This document shows positions 45,341 to 56,050 of a stretch of 64,000 nt of DNA, piece after piece. How positions within the stretch are numbered: the stretch's first letter is position 1; each line of letters opens with the position of its first letter. The position numbers and the translations under genes are program-made. Source of the stretch: Hyphomicrobiales bacterium (GTDB taxonomy: Bacteria > Pseudomonadota > Alphaproteobacteria > Rhizobiales > Rhizobiaceae); the NCBI GenBank assembly GCA_900472625.1, contig UCIT01000026.1, positions 124,001 through 188,000 of the forward strand, in the 5' to 3' direction. The notes under the pieces are model-generated. The model did not search any database and had not been told where the DNA came from. It saw only the letters and a list, made by a program, of their open reading frames with translations.

Positions 45341-46402
45341 TCACGCCGCCTGATTCTGCGGCACCAGTCTTAGCAAACTATCAGAATTCCCGAAGCCCCC
45401 CGACTTGACCGCGCATCTGAAATGGCGGCCGCCTTTGGTCGTGACGTCGAACCACGGAATCCCCGGTTCGATCTCGCCCTTCGGCAACAGAACGCTGACG
45501 CCGAGCGTCCGGAACACTGCCAGCGCCGTATCGCCACCGCCGACCATCAGCATATCCGGATGGGTCTCCTCCATCGCAGACTTGACGCCATCCGCGAACC
45601 GGTCTGCCACGGCTTCTGGACTGCCGATGATGTCACCGCTGCACCGAAGCAAGGCAGGCAGGGTGAGCGTTCCGGTCCGCTGGATCAACCCCGCCGGCGC
45701 ATCGACGACCGCGTGAAGACCACCGCCCGCTTCCAGTCTAGCCATCTGCGCAACCGTTATCGGATCGCGTGAGCCGAAGGCAAAGAGTGTCTTGGGCATC
45801 GGCTCGAAATTTGGATTTTCTCGGCTCTTCAACCGCACGCTGCGGGCAAGAGCGCTGCCGATACCACGTGCGCCAACGGCAAGCGTCGTGGTCCAATCGT
45901 GCGAGGTGACGAGAAGGTCCAGATCCGCATCACTGTTGACGTCGGCAACCAGCACGCTCTTGTCGCGCCCTGCAAACAGGACTGCGATCGGCAGCGGCTG
46001 GTCAACCCCCCGGCCAACAACATGTCCGTTCCGTGTAAACCGCTCCTGATCGGGGATCGCCGGCGATATGACAATCGATGTGTGGCCGAACACGGCGGCC
46101 AGAGCAGCGCTTTCGGCTGCGACATTCCCCTTCAGGCGCGAGTCGATCTTTTTCAGGATGATCTCCGGCAAGACGGCAAGAAAGGCGTTAGCCGCGAGGC
46201 CGACCCTTCTTGCCGCTTCCTCCTCCTGGAGGGCTCTTGAGGCCGTGTTGACGACGACAACCTCGCAACCGGTGGCGATGGCTTGCGCGATCCCTTCGAT
46301 CTCGATCGCGACGGCGACGGAAAGCCCGGCCTCGACGAAGGGCGTCCCCGTATCGAGCGCGCCGGTGAGATCGTCAGCGATGATCGCGACCTTGACCGTC
46401 AT
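45341..46402 (-). CDS. DUF1537 four-carbon acid sugar kinase (OtnK/DtnK-like)
   Basis: 353 residues: N-terminal domain starts VKVAIIADDLTGALDTGTPF, the conserved substrate site of the family, with KKIDSRLKGN near 85-95. The C-terminal ATP domain has MLMVGGGDTALAVFRTLG near 290 and a late SGGFGNSD. Family members phosphorylate D-threonate, L-threonate or D-erythronate. The ATG overlaps the upstream ABC ATPase stop (ATGA). A PdxA2-type dehydrogenase at 56051 would take the 4-phosphate to dihydroxyacetone phosphate, the known D-threonate route. Exact substrate not resolved. Confidence 0.88.
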   Translation of the reverse strand: MTVKVAIIADDLTGALDTGTPFVEAGLSVAVAIEIEGIAQAIATGCEVVVVNTASRALQEEEAARRVGLAANAFLAVLPEIILKKIDSRLKGNVAAESAALAAVFGHTSIVISPAIPDQERFTRNGHVVGRGVDQPLPIAVLFAGRDKSVLVADVNSDADLDLLVTSHDWTTTLAVGARGIGSALARSVRLKSRENPNFEPMPKTLFAFGSRDPITVAQMARLEAGGGLHAVVDAPAGLIQRTGTLTLPALLRCSGDIIGSPEAVADRFADGVKSAMEETHPDMLMVGGGDTALAVFRTLGVSVLLPKGEIEPGIPWFDVTTKGGRHFRCAVKSGGFGNSDSLLRLVPQNQAA

Positions 46403-47405
46403 CCATTCAATCCCGCGTGTTCCTGTCCCGTATTGACGGCGTGACATGCCACCAGATGTCCGGGCTTTGCTTCCTTCCACTCAGGCACGACCTTGCCACA
46501 CACCTCCATGGCGATCGGGCAGCGCGTGTGAAACCGACAGCCGCTCGGCGGGCTGAGCGGGCTCGGTACGTCGCCCTGCAAAATCTGCCGGTTGCGGGTG
46601 CGTTCGAGTTCCGGATCCGTTTCCGGCACCGCCGAAAGCAGCGCTTTCGTGTAGGGATGCAGCGGATTTTCGAACAACTCCTCCCGCGTCGCAAGCTCGG
46701 CCAGACGGCCAAGATACATGACGCCGACACGGGTGCTGATATGGCGCACCACGGCGAGATCGTGGGCGATGAAGAGGTAGGTTAGCCCATACTTTTCCTG
46801 CAGGTCGAGCAGCAGGTTGATGATCTGCGCCTGGATCGACACGTCGAGCGCAGAGATAGCCTCATCGCAGACAATGAATTTGGGCTGGCAGGCCAGTGCC
46901 CTGGCGATGACCACGCGCTGGCGCTGGCCACCTGACAGTTCGTGCGGGTAGCGCTGTGCGAAGCGGGTGGGCAGGCCGACGTCGGTCAGCAGCGACGCGA
47001 TCCTGTCCTTCAGTTCGGCCTTGTTGCAGAGCTTGTGGAAAAGAATCGGTTCGCCGACGGCTTCGCCGATCGTCATGCGCGGGTTGAGCGTCGAATAGGG
47101 ATCCTGGAAGACGATCTGCAGGTCGCGACGGAAAGGGCGCATCTGCTTTTCGTCGAGCGTCGCCAGATCCTGGCCCTTGTAGACGACCTTGCCCGATGTT
47201 GCCTTGTAGAGATTGAGGATGGTGAAGCCCGTCGTCGACTTGCCGCAACCGGATTCGCCGACGAGCGACAGAGTCTCTCCCTCCATGATGTCGAGATTGA
47301 CGTTGTCGAGGGCGTAGACGGTCGCAGACCGCTCGCCGAAGGCGCCGAGACGGACGTGGAAATGCTTGACGAGATTTTCGATCTTCAGCAGCGGTTGAGC
47401 ACCCA

Positions 47406-47406
<1 letters not shown>
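46399..47406 (-). CDS. Oligopeptide-type ABC importer ATPase (DppF-like)
   Basis: 335 residues: Walker [14 protein letters not shown] near 57, [18 protein letters not shown], signature [15 protein letters not shown] near 160, Walker [13 protein letters not shown], and the C-terminal oligo_HPY domain with conserved [10 protein letters not shown] cysteines. Start ATG 47406 overlaps the previous stop (TGATG) and has AGGAGG upstream. Forms the ATPase pair with DppD-like 47406-48428. In this context it probably imports an oligosaccharide or acid sugar derivative, not a peptide. Confidence 0.9.
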
Positions 47407-48424
<1,018 letters not shown>

Positions 48425-48428
<4 letters not shown>

Positions 48429-49384
48429 TTGGCTCCCCGCGGATTGAGGGCGTCGTTGAGGCCATCGCCAAGGAAGCTGAAGGCGACCGATGCAAGGCCG
48501 AGGACAGCGGCAGGGGCAGCCAGCAGATGCGGGTAGTGCTGCCAGACGCGCAGGCCGTCGGAGATCATGTTGCCCCAACTAGGCGTGGGCGGATTGACGC
48601 CGACTCCGAGGAAGCTGAAGGCGCTTTCCAGCACCATCGCCGTGCCAAGGCCGGCGCTGACGGAGACAATCAGCGGGCCGAGCGCGTTCGGGATCACATA
48701 GCGCTTCATGATGATCCAGTTAGAGAGACCAAGCGCCTGCGCGGCGGTGATATAGGGCCGGCTGCGGATCGACAGGACCTGGGCGCGCACGAGGCGAGCA
48801 TAGGGCGGCCAGGAAATCAGCGCCATCGAGCCGAAGACCAGCATGAAATCGACCCAGATGGTCTGGCGATAGAATGGATTAAGAGTCGCCAGATACTGCG
48901 CTTCCATCCACTTGGTGATCGGTGACTTTAGCGATGCGTTGATCACGACGACGAGCAGCAGGTTCGGCACCGACATCGTCATGTCTGTCACCCACATGAT
49001 TATGCGGTCGAACGGATTGCCGAAGAAGCCGGCGATGGCGCCAAGCACGGTACCGATGAAGACTGCGATCACGGTGACGATGACGGCAACCAGGAAGGCC
49101 GTTCGCGTGCCGAAGACGACGCGGCTGAACACATCGCGGCCGAGGTCGTCGGTGCCGAAGAGGTGCTGCAGCGACGGTGCGGCGTTGCGCGCCTGCAAAT
49201 CTTGGCTGAGATAGTCGAACGGCGTCAGATAGGGTCCGAAGATCGCCGCGAAGGCGAGGATCAGCACCACGATCAGGCCGAAGACGGCGAGTTTGTTGCG
49301 CTTCAGGCGATACCACGCGTCGCGCCAAAGGCTGACGGGTGCTTCGTCCGGGATGGCGACGGGAGAGAGAGGGACGGCGGACAT
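48425..49384 (-). CDS. Oligopeptide-type ABC importer permease (DppC-like)
   Basis: 319 residues: N-terminal cytoplasmic segment with WYRLKRNKLAVFGLIVV, the DppC hallmark, six hydrophobic segments, FGTDDLGRDVFSRVVFGTR near 95-113 and an EAA loop (TAAQALGLSNWIIMKRYVIPNALG near 213). Two nucleotides separate it from the DppB-like gene. Forms the channel with DppB. Confidence 0.9.
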
Positions 49385-49386
49385 GG

Positions 49387-50343
49387 TCAGCGGCTCCTTC
49401 TTGAATCGTTGGCACGCGGATCGAGCATTGGGTAGAGCACGTCGACCAGAAGGTTCGACATCATCACCAGAAACGATCCGATCAGGGTGATCGCCAGAAT
49501 GACGGGGTAGTCGGAATTTGTCAGCGCTTGCACAGTCAGGCGACCGAGACCCGGCAGACCAAAGACGAGTTCGACGAAGATCGCTCCGTTGACGATGGTG
49601 ATCATGATCAGGCCGAGTTGGGTGACGACGGGCGTCAATACAGGGCGCAGGATATGGCGCAGCGCCACGATGATCTCAGGGACGCCTTTGGCCCGGGCGG
49701 TGCGGACGAAATCCTCCGACAAAACCTCGATGACGGCGGCGCGCGTCTGTCGGACGATCAGCGCAATCGGCTGGAAGGAAAGCACGATCAGCGGCAACAG
49801 GATGCGCACGTCGAACACGCCACCCCAGCCATAGGGCACGCTGGCGCCAGGAAGCAGGACGATGAGGCCGACCATCAGCAGTGGACCGGCGACATAGGCG
49901 GGGATTGCCCAGAGGAACAGGGCCGAGCCGAGGATGGCGTAGTCGAGACGGCTGTTCTGGTTCATGGCGGCGATCATGCCAAGGGGAATGGCGATGACCG
50001 TCGTCAAGATGATGGAACAGAGCGCCAGCTTGAACGAGACGGGAGCGGCTGCCGACACCATGGCCCAGACCGAGCGACCCGAGGTCAGCGAATTGCCGAA
50101 CTGGCCATGCAGCAGGTTCCAGATATAGGTGCCGAACTGCATGAGGAAGGGCTTGTTCAGCCCCGCACTCTCGCGAATGGCCTCGATGCGCTGGGGGTTA
50201 TAGGCGACATCGCCGGGCGCACGCAGAAAGATAAGCTTGATCGGATCGCCGGCGCCGTAGAAGGCCAGCGCATAGACGGCCAGCATCACGATCAGAACGG
50301 ACGGAATCCAGATGGCAAACCGGGTCAGCACGTAGCGTAACAA
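49387..50343 (-). CDS. Oligopeptide-type ABC importer permease (DppB-like)
   Basis: 318 residues, six hydrophobic segments, N-terminal LRYVLTRFAIWIPSVLIVML and an EAA-type loop (FVRTARAKGVPEIIVALRHILRPVL near 205-230), ending FVELVFGLPGLGRL, YPVILAITLIGSFLV. I favour TTG 50343 as start since GGGAGG stands 5 nt upstream, over GTG 50370 which has no ribosome site. The binding-protein gene ends 148 nt upstream. Confidence 0.88.
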   Translation of the reverse strand: MLRYVLTRFAIWIPSVLIVMLAVYALAFYGAGDPIKLIFLRAPGDVAYNPQRIEAIRESAGLNKPFLMQFGTYIWNLLHGQFGNSLTSGRSVWAMVSAAAPVSFKLALCSIILTTVIAIPLGMIAAMNQNSRLDYAILGSALFLWAIPAYVAGPLLMVGLIVLLPGASVPYGWGGVFDVRILLPLIVLSFQPIALIVRQTRAAVIEVLSEDFVRTARAKGVPEIIVALRHILRPVLTPVVTQLGLIMITIVNGAIFVELVFGLPGLGRLTVQALTNSDYPVILAITLIGSFLVMMSNLLVDVLYPMLDPRANDSRRSR

Positions 50344-50491
50344 GGTCACCTCCCACCTGTTGGTCGGCACGATCGCTCACACAGACCTAGCCCGCGGAAC
50401 ATGCCGTCTCTTCTTGGAATATGCGCGAAGGCCTTGCGGTCTTCGCGCGGTTGCTAGTGCCCAGGGGCTAATTCCGGATAGCTCTGTCAGC

Positions 50492-52141
50492 TCAGCCGAT
50501 CGAGATGTCCCAGGGTGCCACGACCTGCCAGTCGAGGTTCTTCTCCATGCCCTTGACCTCCTTTGTGGCCCAGCGCGACATCGCCTGAGAATACCATGGA
50601 ATGAAGGCCCAATCCTCGCGGAATGCCTTCTGGGCATCCTGGGCGAGTTTGATGCGCTCGGGATCGTCGGCAGCCTTGGTCGCTGCCTCGGAAAGTGCGG
50701 CGTCCACCTTGTCGTTCTTGTAGCCGCCGAGCTTGTTCTGGGCGTTCGACGAGGTCGAGGCGATGCAGCCGGCGAGATAGGAAACAGCGTCTGGCACGCG
50801 GGTGCCCACGTCGTCGCGGAAGATCTGTACCGCGTTCTGGTCCGGACCGGCATAGCTATCCTGCTGCGGCTTCATGTCGACGGCGGTGATGCCGAGGTTT
50901 TGGCGCCACTGTTCGGCGATGTACTGCGCGGCGGCCTGGATAGCCGGCGCGGAGATACCGACGAAGAGGATCTTTGGCAGACGCTCAGGACCGCCGTAGC
51001 TGGATTCAGCCAACAGCTTCTTGGCCGCCGCTGGATCATACGGGAAGGGCTCAAAGCCGGAATTGTCGGCGCCGGGCACGGAGTTCAGAATCTGGTCGGC
51101 CTTCTTGTGCGGCCCATCGGGGTAGGACGCCTTGAACAAGCCGTCGCGGTCGATCGCCATGATCAACGCCTGACGGACCTTCGGATCGTCCATCGGTGCG
51201 CGGGTGACGTTGAACCAGAAGTGCTGGCTGGTCGGGATCAGCGGGCCGGCAGAGAATTCGGGACCGAGATCCTGGATGATCGTCGAGGTCACCAGCTCCG
51301 TATGGGCGTTGAACTCGCCCGACTTGATCAGCGACGTCGCGGTGACGTTGTCTTCGATCGAGGTGATCTCGATGCGCGCCAGCTTCGGCTTCGGACCGAA
51401 GAAGTTCTCGTTCGGTTCGAACACCAGCTTGCCGGCATCGATATCAATGCTGGTGAGCTTGAACGGGCCGGAATAGACGGCGCTGCTGTCGGGCTTGTAC
51501 CAATCCGCCACTTCCTCGCCATCGCTGCCGCGCGACTGCGATGCCTTGGTGATCGGCGCAATGTGGTTGGCAAGGCGCATGAAGAAGATCGGATCGGCTT
51601 CCGTCAGGGTGACGACGACGGTGCCTTCGTCAGGCGTCGCGACACCGGTCAACTCATTGCCGGAGCCGGCGCCGATTTCCTTGTAGCCCGCAACCTTGCT
51701 TAGCACCTGGTCGGCGCGCTGGCTCTTGGTGTTGGGCATGGAAGCGACTTCCCAGGATCCCTTGACGTCAGCCGATGTGATCTTGCTGCCGTCGGAGAAC
51801 ACGGCCTTCGGGTCGATCTTGAAGGTCCAGACTTTGTTGTCGGGCGATTCCCAGCTGGTGAAGACATAAGGCTCGATCTTGCCTTCGCTGTCGAAATACA
51901 TCGGCGACGCCCACCAGACCGAGTTCCAGCGGAAAGGAACACCACCACCGCGCAAAGGCGACCAATCCTGATTGAACGCCGGATTGGCGACCTTCAGCAC
52001 CTGGCCATCATCGGCAAGCACGATCTTGGCATTGAGGCCGAAAACAGTGAGGCCGACGCCGGCCGCAAGGCCGAGCTTCAGCGCATCGCGGCGCGACATC
52101 TGCGCATTCGACGCAGTCTTCCCTTCATTCCGATCAGTCAT
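50492..52141 (-). CDS. Family-5 (Dpp/Opp-type) solute-binding protein with Tat signal
   Basis: 549 residues. Leader MSRRDALKLGLAAGVGLTVF (from about residue 15) is a twin-arginine signal. The mature protein is an SBP_bac_5 type: a WESPDNKVWTFKIDPKAVFSDGSKITSADVKGS region, FGPKPKLARIEI, and YDPAAAKKLLAES. The start is ATG 52141 with GGGAGG 5-6 nt upstream. First gene of the seven-gene leftward operon that ends with a DUF1537 kinase and a GntR gene, so the ligand is probably a carbohydrate derivative. Divergent from the DapA-like aldolase gene. Confidence 0.88.
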   Translation of the reverse strand: MTDRNEGKTASNAQMSRRDALKLGLAAGVGLTVFGLNAKIVLADDGQVLKVANPAFNQDWSPLRGGGVPFRWNSVWWASPMYFDSEGKIEPYVFTSWESPDNKVWTFKIDPKAVFSDGSKITSADVKGSWEVASMPNTKSQRADQVLSKVAGYKEIGAGSGNELTGVATPDEGTVVVTLTEADPIFFMRLANHIAPITKASQSRGSDGEEVADWYKPDSSAVYSGPFKLTSIDIDAGKLVFEPNENFFGPKPKLARIEITSIEDNVTATSLIKSGEFNAHTELVTSTIIQDLGPEFSAGPLIPTSQHFWFNVTRAPMDDPKVRQALIMAIDRDGLFKASYPDGPHKKADQILNSVPGADNSGFEPFPYDPAAAKKLLAESSYGGPERLPKILFVGISAPAIQAAAQYIAEQWRQNLGITAVDMKPQQDSYAGPDQNAVQIFRDDVGTRVPDAVSYLAGCIASTSSNAQNKLGGYKNDKVDAALSEAATKAADDPERIKLAQDAQKAFREDWAFIPWYSQAMSRWATKEVKGMEKNLDWQVVAPWDISIG

Positions 52142-52442
52142 GTTGCCCTCCCATGGCAAGTTTAATGACGCTCACTTCCACTCTTTCCCGAAAGTGCGTC
52201 ACGACATGGCCGAACACTCGCTCCATAATGTAAATATGTCAATCAAAATTAATTCTCCTTCGACAACCTTTGTCAGGTCAAAATTTTAATTCATATTTTT
52301 CAATGCCTTGAAAAATCGAAGGCCAATCCATTCCGATTATCATATTGACAACATGACGAGACAGGATGATGAAAACCGCATCTTGCAGGCCAGATACCGG
52401 CCTCTGCCGCCAGCTCGGCGGCGTTCATCCGAGGAGGACGAC
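52142..52442. other. Divergent promoter region between binding-protein and aldolase genes
   Basis: About 301 bp, AT-rich (52220-52330), no gene. TGTCAAT (52237-52243) and ATTGACA (52344-52350) form a widely spaced inverted pair, with TGTCAGGTCAA between (starting about 52273). These could be sites for the GntR regulator encoded at 44551. Confidence 0.45.
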
Positions 52443-53348
52443 ATGAACAACCACAGGATCACCGGCGTATTCAGTGCAGCGGCCACACCGCTGAACGCAG
52501 ACGGCAGCCCGGATCTCGGGCTCTTCACCGAACATTGCAAGCGCCTACTTGAGGAAGGTTGCCACGGCGTCGCCCTGCTCGGCACCACGGGCGAGGCAAA
52601 CTCTTTCTCATCAAGCGAACGACGGGCAATTCTCGATGCCGCATTGAAGGCCGGCGTTCCCGCCGACAGGCTGCTGCCCGGCACCGGCGTCGTCGCTATC
52701 GCCGAAACGGTGGAACTGACCAAGCACGCCCTTTCACTGGGCGTTACCAAAGTCGTGATGTTGCCGCCCTTCTATTACAAGGGCGTTTCCGACGACGGAC
52801 TGCTGGCTGCCTACTCGCAAATTCTGGAAGGCGTCGGCGACAACAGACTGCAGGTTATTCTCTACCACATTCCGCAGGTCTCAGGCATCCCGCTATCTGT
52901 GCCATTGATCGGCCGGCTGATCGAAGCCTTCCCAGATACCGTCGTCGGCATCAAGGAATCTGCAGGTGATTTCAACAACATGCAGGCAATCATCGCCGCC
53001 TATCCAGGCTTTTCGGTCTTGGCTGGCGCGGATCCGTTGCTACTGCCGCTGCTCAAAGCAGGCGGTGCGGGCTGCATCACGGCAACATCCAATCTGGTCG
53101 CAGATTCGTTGCGCACCGTTTACGACAAGGTCCACAACGCCGCAGAGCAAGCCGCTGTCGACACAGCACAGGCGCGGATCAACGCCTATCGCACGCTGTC
53201 CAATTCCTATGTGCAGATTCCGACAATCAAGGCCATGGTCGGCCTGAAAACAGGAAACGCAGCCTGGAAGCGCACCCGCGCACCATTGATGCCGATCAGC
53301 GATGCCGATTATGCCGCCCTGTCCGACGCCTACGCCAATCTGCCCTGA
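52443..53348 (+). CDS. DapA/NanA-superfamily aldolase or dehydratase
   Basis: 301 residues, class-I aldolase TIM barrel of the dihydrodipicolinate synthase/N-acetylneuraminate lyase superfamily: LGTTGEANSFSS near 45, ILYHIPQVSG with the catalytic Tyr near 140, and Schiff-base Lys in VVGIKESAGDF near 168. Such proteins cleave or dehydrate 2-keto-3-deoxy sugar acids or sialic acids, or make dihydrodipicolinate; the sugar-acid context favours a catabolic 2-keto-3-deoxy acid aldolase. The start is ATG 52443 with GAGGAGG upstream; the longer frame from 52308 has no ribosome site. Confidence 0.85.
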   Translation: MNNHRITGVFSAAATPLNADGSPDLGLFTEHCKRLLEEGCHGVALLGTTGEANSFSSSERRAILDAALKAGVPADRLLPGTGVVAIAETVELTKHALSLGVTKVVMLPPFYYKGVSDDGLLAAYSQILEGVGDNRLQVILYHIPQVSGIPLSVPLIGRLIEAFPDTVVGIKESAGDFNNMQAIIAAYPGFSVLAGADPLLLPLLKAGGAGCITATSNLVADSLRTVYDKVHNAAEQAAVDTAQARINAYRTLSNSYVQIPTIKAMVGLKTGNAAWKRTRAPLMPISDADYAALSDAYANLP

Positions 53349-53359
53349 GGAGACCGATC

Positions 53360-54547
53360 ATGAGCTTCACAGGATTGCCGGCGGACGCCATCCCGGGGCT
53401 GATGACCGGGGAGATCATTGCCAATCCCGCGCAAGCAGGAAGGGGAGACGCCTACCTCCCCTCGCCCTGCATTCAAAATCATGCGGCCAATCTGGCCTTT
53501 CTTCCGGACGGAACCCTGACCTGCGTCTGGTTTGGCGGCACCATGGAAGGCATGGGTGACATCTCGATTTACATGTCGCGATTGCGGCCAGGCGCAGAGC
53601 GCTGGTCTGCTCCGGAAAAAATGTCGGACGACCCGGCGAAATCGGAGCAAAACCCTCTTCTTTTCAATGCGCCGGACGGAAATGTCTGGCTGCTTTACAC
53701 CTCGCAGACATCTGGAAACCAGGACGGCTCGGTTGTCAAATGTCGCATATCAGGGGATGGCGGCAGGACGTTCGGTGACGTCAATGTTTTATGTGACCTT
53801 CCCGGCACATTTGTCCGCCAACCGATCATCGTCAACAGCCGCGGGACATGGCTCCTGCCAGTATTCCGTTGTGTCGGGCTTCCCGGCGAACGTTGGACCG
53901 GCGACGCCGACACGGCGGCCGTGCTGATGTCGCGCGATGCAGGTGAGAGCTGGACAATGACGGCTGTTCCAGAGAGCCTTGGCGCGGTCCACATGAATAT
54001 CGTGCCGCTGGACGGCGACAACCTCGTTGCCTTCTACCGCAACCGCTTCTCGGAATACGTTCTCGCCAGCCGCTCAAGCGACGGGGGTGAAAGCTGGAGT
54101 GCGCCGGAGCCAGTCAATCTGCCAAACAATAATTCTTCGATCCAAGCTAAAAAGCTAAAAGATGACGTGATTGCAATGGTTTACAATCATTGCAACGCTT
54201 CGATGTCGGATGCTCGGCGGGTGTCGCTTTACGACGAGATCGAGGGCGACGAAGAGACCGTCGCAGCGCCGGAAGCACCGAGCGAACGGCGCAAGGCCAT
54301 CTGGGGCGTGCCGCGCGCGCCGCTCAGCCTTGCCTTTTCGACCGACGGCGGGCGAAGCTTCCCCCGCCACATCGACCTCGACACCGGCGACGGGTACTGC
54401 TTGAGCAACAATTCGAAGGATTCTGTAAACCGCGAATTCTCCTACCCGTCGATCACGCAAGGGTCCGATGGTGTGGTGCATATCGCCTACACTTACTATC
54501 GTCGCGCCATCAAATATGTGCGCTTGTCTGCTGAAGCGATCAGCTGA
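53360..54547 (+). CDS. BNR/Asp-box (sialidase-fold) protein, cytoplasmic
   Basis: 395 residues forming a six-bladed sialidase-type propeller: Asp-box repeats SGDGGRTF, SRDAGESW, SSDGGESW and STDGGRSF in order, an N-terminal RGDAYLPSPCIQNHAANL stretch, and a C-terminal NREFSYPSITQGSDG region. No signal peptide, so the protein acts in the cytoplasm, after uptake. The family (BNR_2) includes sialidases and other glycosidases; activity not assignable. It is 11 nt downstream of the aldolase gene, suggesting it frees or processes the acid sugar that the aldolase cleaves. No nanE/nanK is present, so sialic acid is not clearly indicated. Confidence 0.83.
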   Translation: MSFTGLPADAIPGLMTGEIIANPAQAGRGDAYLPSPCIQNHAANLAFLPDGTLTCVWFGGTMEGMGDISIYMSRLRPGAERWSAPEKMSDDPAKSEQNPLLFNAPDGNVWLLYTSQTSGNQDGSVVKCRISGDGGRTFGDVNVLCDLPGTFVRQPIIVNSRGTWLLPVFRCVGLPGERWTGDADTAAVLMSRDAGESWTMTAVPESLGAVHMNIVPLDGDNLVAFYRNRFSEYVLASRSSDGGESWSAPEPVNLPNNNSSIQAKKLKDDVIAMVYNHCNASMSDARRVSLYDEIEGDEETVAAPEAPSERRKAIWGVPRAPLSLAFSTDGGRSFPRHIDLDTGDGYCLSNNSKDSVNREFSYPSITQGSDGVVHIAYTYYRRAIKYVRLSAEAIS

Positions 54548-54886
54548 AACAGCGGCCGCCTCGCACGTGAACCACGGCCTTACCTGGCGCGTCACGGCGC
54601 CGGACGAGACCGTATCGAATGCCGAAATTGACAAGTCAAGACGAGGTGGCAGGCGAGCCAACCTGTGACGCAGGCAAGCACTGATCCTTGTCGAGGAGTC
54701 GATAAATTTTATATTTATCAATTTGATAGCAAGTGTCAGAAGGCTTTCTCTTTTGCGGAACAACCGGCCTTCGGAACAATTTTCTGACAAGACAGATCGC
54801 AAAGCTTGCCAAGATCAGTCGGCTGATATAACAATTTTACATCTTGGCGGTTATTGAACCGCAGTACCGCAGGGAGGAGTGGTCCA
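54548..54886. other. Intergenic region before the iron alcohol dehydrogenase gene
   Basis: About 339 bp with no gene. It contains the AT-rich inverted repeat listed separately; likely a second promoter for the four-gene run 54887-59169. Confidence 0.5.
54701..54719. promoter_or_regulatory. AT-rich inverted repeat, candidate operator before the iron ADH gene
   Basis: GATAAAT (54701-54707) pairs with ATTTATC (54713-54719) across TTTAT, in a window of unusually low GC about 170 nt upstream of the dehydrogenase start. Candidate binding site; cognate factor unknown, possibly one of the GntR regulators. Confidence 0.35.
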
Positions 54887-56020
54887 GTGGTCAGCTTGGA
54901 TTCACCTATTACAATCATCCGGCCGCACCGGATCGAGTTTGGTGTCGGGACCGCTGAGCGTCTCGGCAAGTGGGCAACCGACAAGGGCTATAGCCGCATC
55001 CTGGTGATCTCAGACGCCTTCAATGCAAAGCGGGTGGATGCGCTCAGACTCAAGGGCGACGTCACCGTGTTCGCAGACGTGACCCCTGAACCCGACGCCG
55101 CCAATCTTGACAAGGTCCTTGAGGCAGCAAATGCCGCCGATGCGCAGCTTATTGTCGGCTTCGGCGGCGGGAGCGCCATGGACCTGGCAAAGCTCGCCGC
55201 GGTGCTGGCCGGTTCGTCGCAGACGTTGCACGAGGTCGTCGGCCCGAACAAGGTTCACGGTCCACGGCGCGTCGCGCTCGCACAGGTGCCGACGACGGCA
55301 GGAACCGGCAGTGAAGCCGGCATCCGAGCGTTGGTCACCGATCCGAACACAATGGCCAAACTCGCCGTCGAGAGCATACACATGCTGGCAGACATCGCGG
55401 TCATCGATCCTTCGCTGACATTCACCGTTCCCGCGCGAACGACTGCCGCCACCGGCGTCGATGCCATGGCACATTGCGTCGAGGCCTATACCAACCGCAA
55501 GGCCCATCCGATGATCGACCTCTATGCGATCGAGGGAACGCGGCTGGTCGGCAAATATCTGGCGCGTGCGGTCGAGGATGGGTCCGATGCCGAAGCGCGC
55601 GCCGGCCTGTCGCTGGCCTCGCTTTACGGCGGCTTCTGTCTTGGCCCCGTCAACACGGCCGGCGGTCATGCGCTTGCCTATCCACTCGGAACCCGATGGC
55701 ACGTCGCCCATGGCGCTGCCAACGCGCTGATTTTCCCGCATGTGCTGGCGTTCAACACGCCATCGGCTCCTGACAAGACACAGGCGGTGATGGATGCGCT
55801 CGGGCGCAAGGCGTCTGGTGATGTGCGATCGGTATTCGAGGCGGCCTATGGCTTCTGCGCCGATCTCGGCATCGAGATGAAGCTTTCGGCGCTCGGCGTC
55901 CCGGATAGCGATTTGGATGCCATGGCCGATGATGCGTTTGCCATCCGCCGTCTGCTTGACAACAATCCGCGCGACTTGTCGCGCGCCGATATCCGCTCGA
56001 TCTACGAGGCCGCCTTCTAG
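54887..56020 (+). CDS. Iron-containing alcohol dehydrogenase (maleylacetate reductase/lactaldehyde reductase type)
   Basis: 377 residues of the type III metal-dependent ADH family: GFGGGSAMDLAK near 88, VPTTAGTGSEAG near 130, the metal ligands in TGVDAMAHCVEAYTN near 190-205, and late His residues in NTAGGHALAYPLG and VAHGAANAL. Oxidises or reduces a hydroxy-aldehyde or keto-acid with NAD(P). The start is GTG 54887 with GGGAGG upstream; an in-frame TTG at 54854 is less likely. First of four closely spaced catabolic genes. Confidence 0.86.
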   Translation: MVSLDSPITIIRPHRIEFGVGTAERLGKWATDKGYSRILVISDAFNAKRVDALRLKGDVTVFADVTPEPDAANLDKVLEAANAADAQLIVGFGGGSAMDLAKLAAVLAGSSQTLHEVVGPNKVHGPRRVALAQVPTTAGTGSEAGIRALVTDPNTMAKLAVESIHMLADIAVIDPSLTFTVPARTTAATGVDAMAHCVEAYTNRKAHPMIDLYAIEGTRLVGKYLARAVEDGSDAEARAGLSLASLYGGFCLGPVNTAGGHALAYPLGTRWHVAHGAANALIFPHVLAFNTPSAPDKTQAVMDALGRKASGDVRSVFEAAYGFCADLGIEMKLSALGVPDSDLDAMADDAFAIRRLLDNNPRDLSRADIRSIYEAAF

Positions 56021-56050
56021 GCGCTTGCCGTTCAAAAAGGAAACTGACTG

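Noticed and set aside
53360-54547. Calling the locus a sialic-acid (nan) operon
   Set aside because: Sialidase fold plus DapA-like aldolase is suggestive, but nanE, nanK and an exported sialidase are absent and the other enzymes fit acid sugars.
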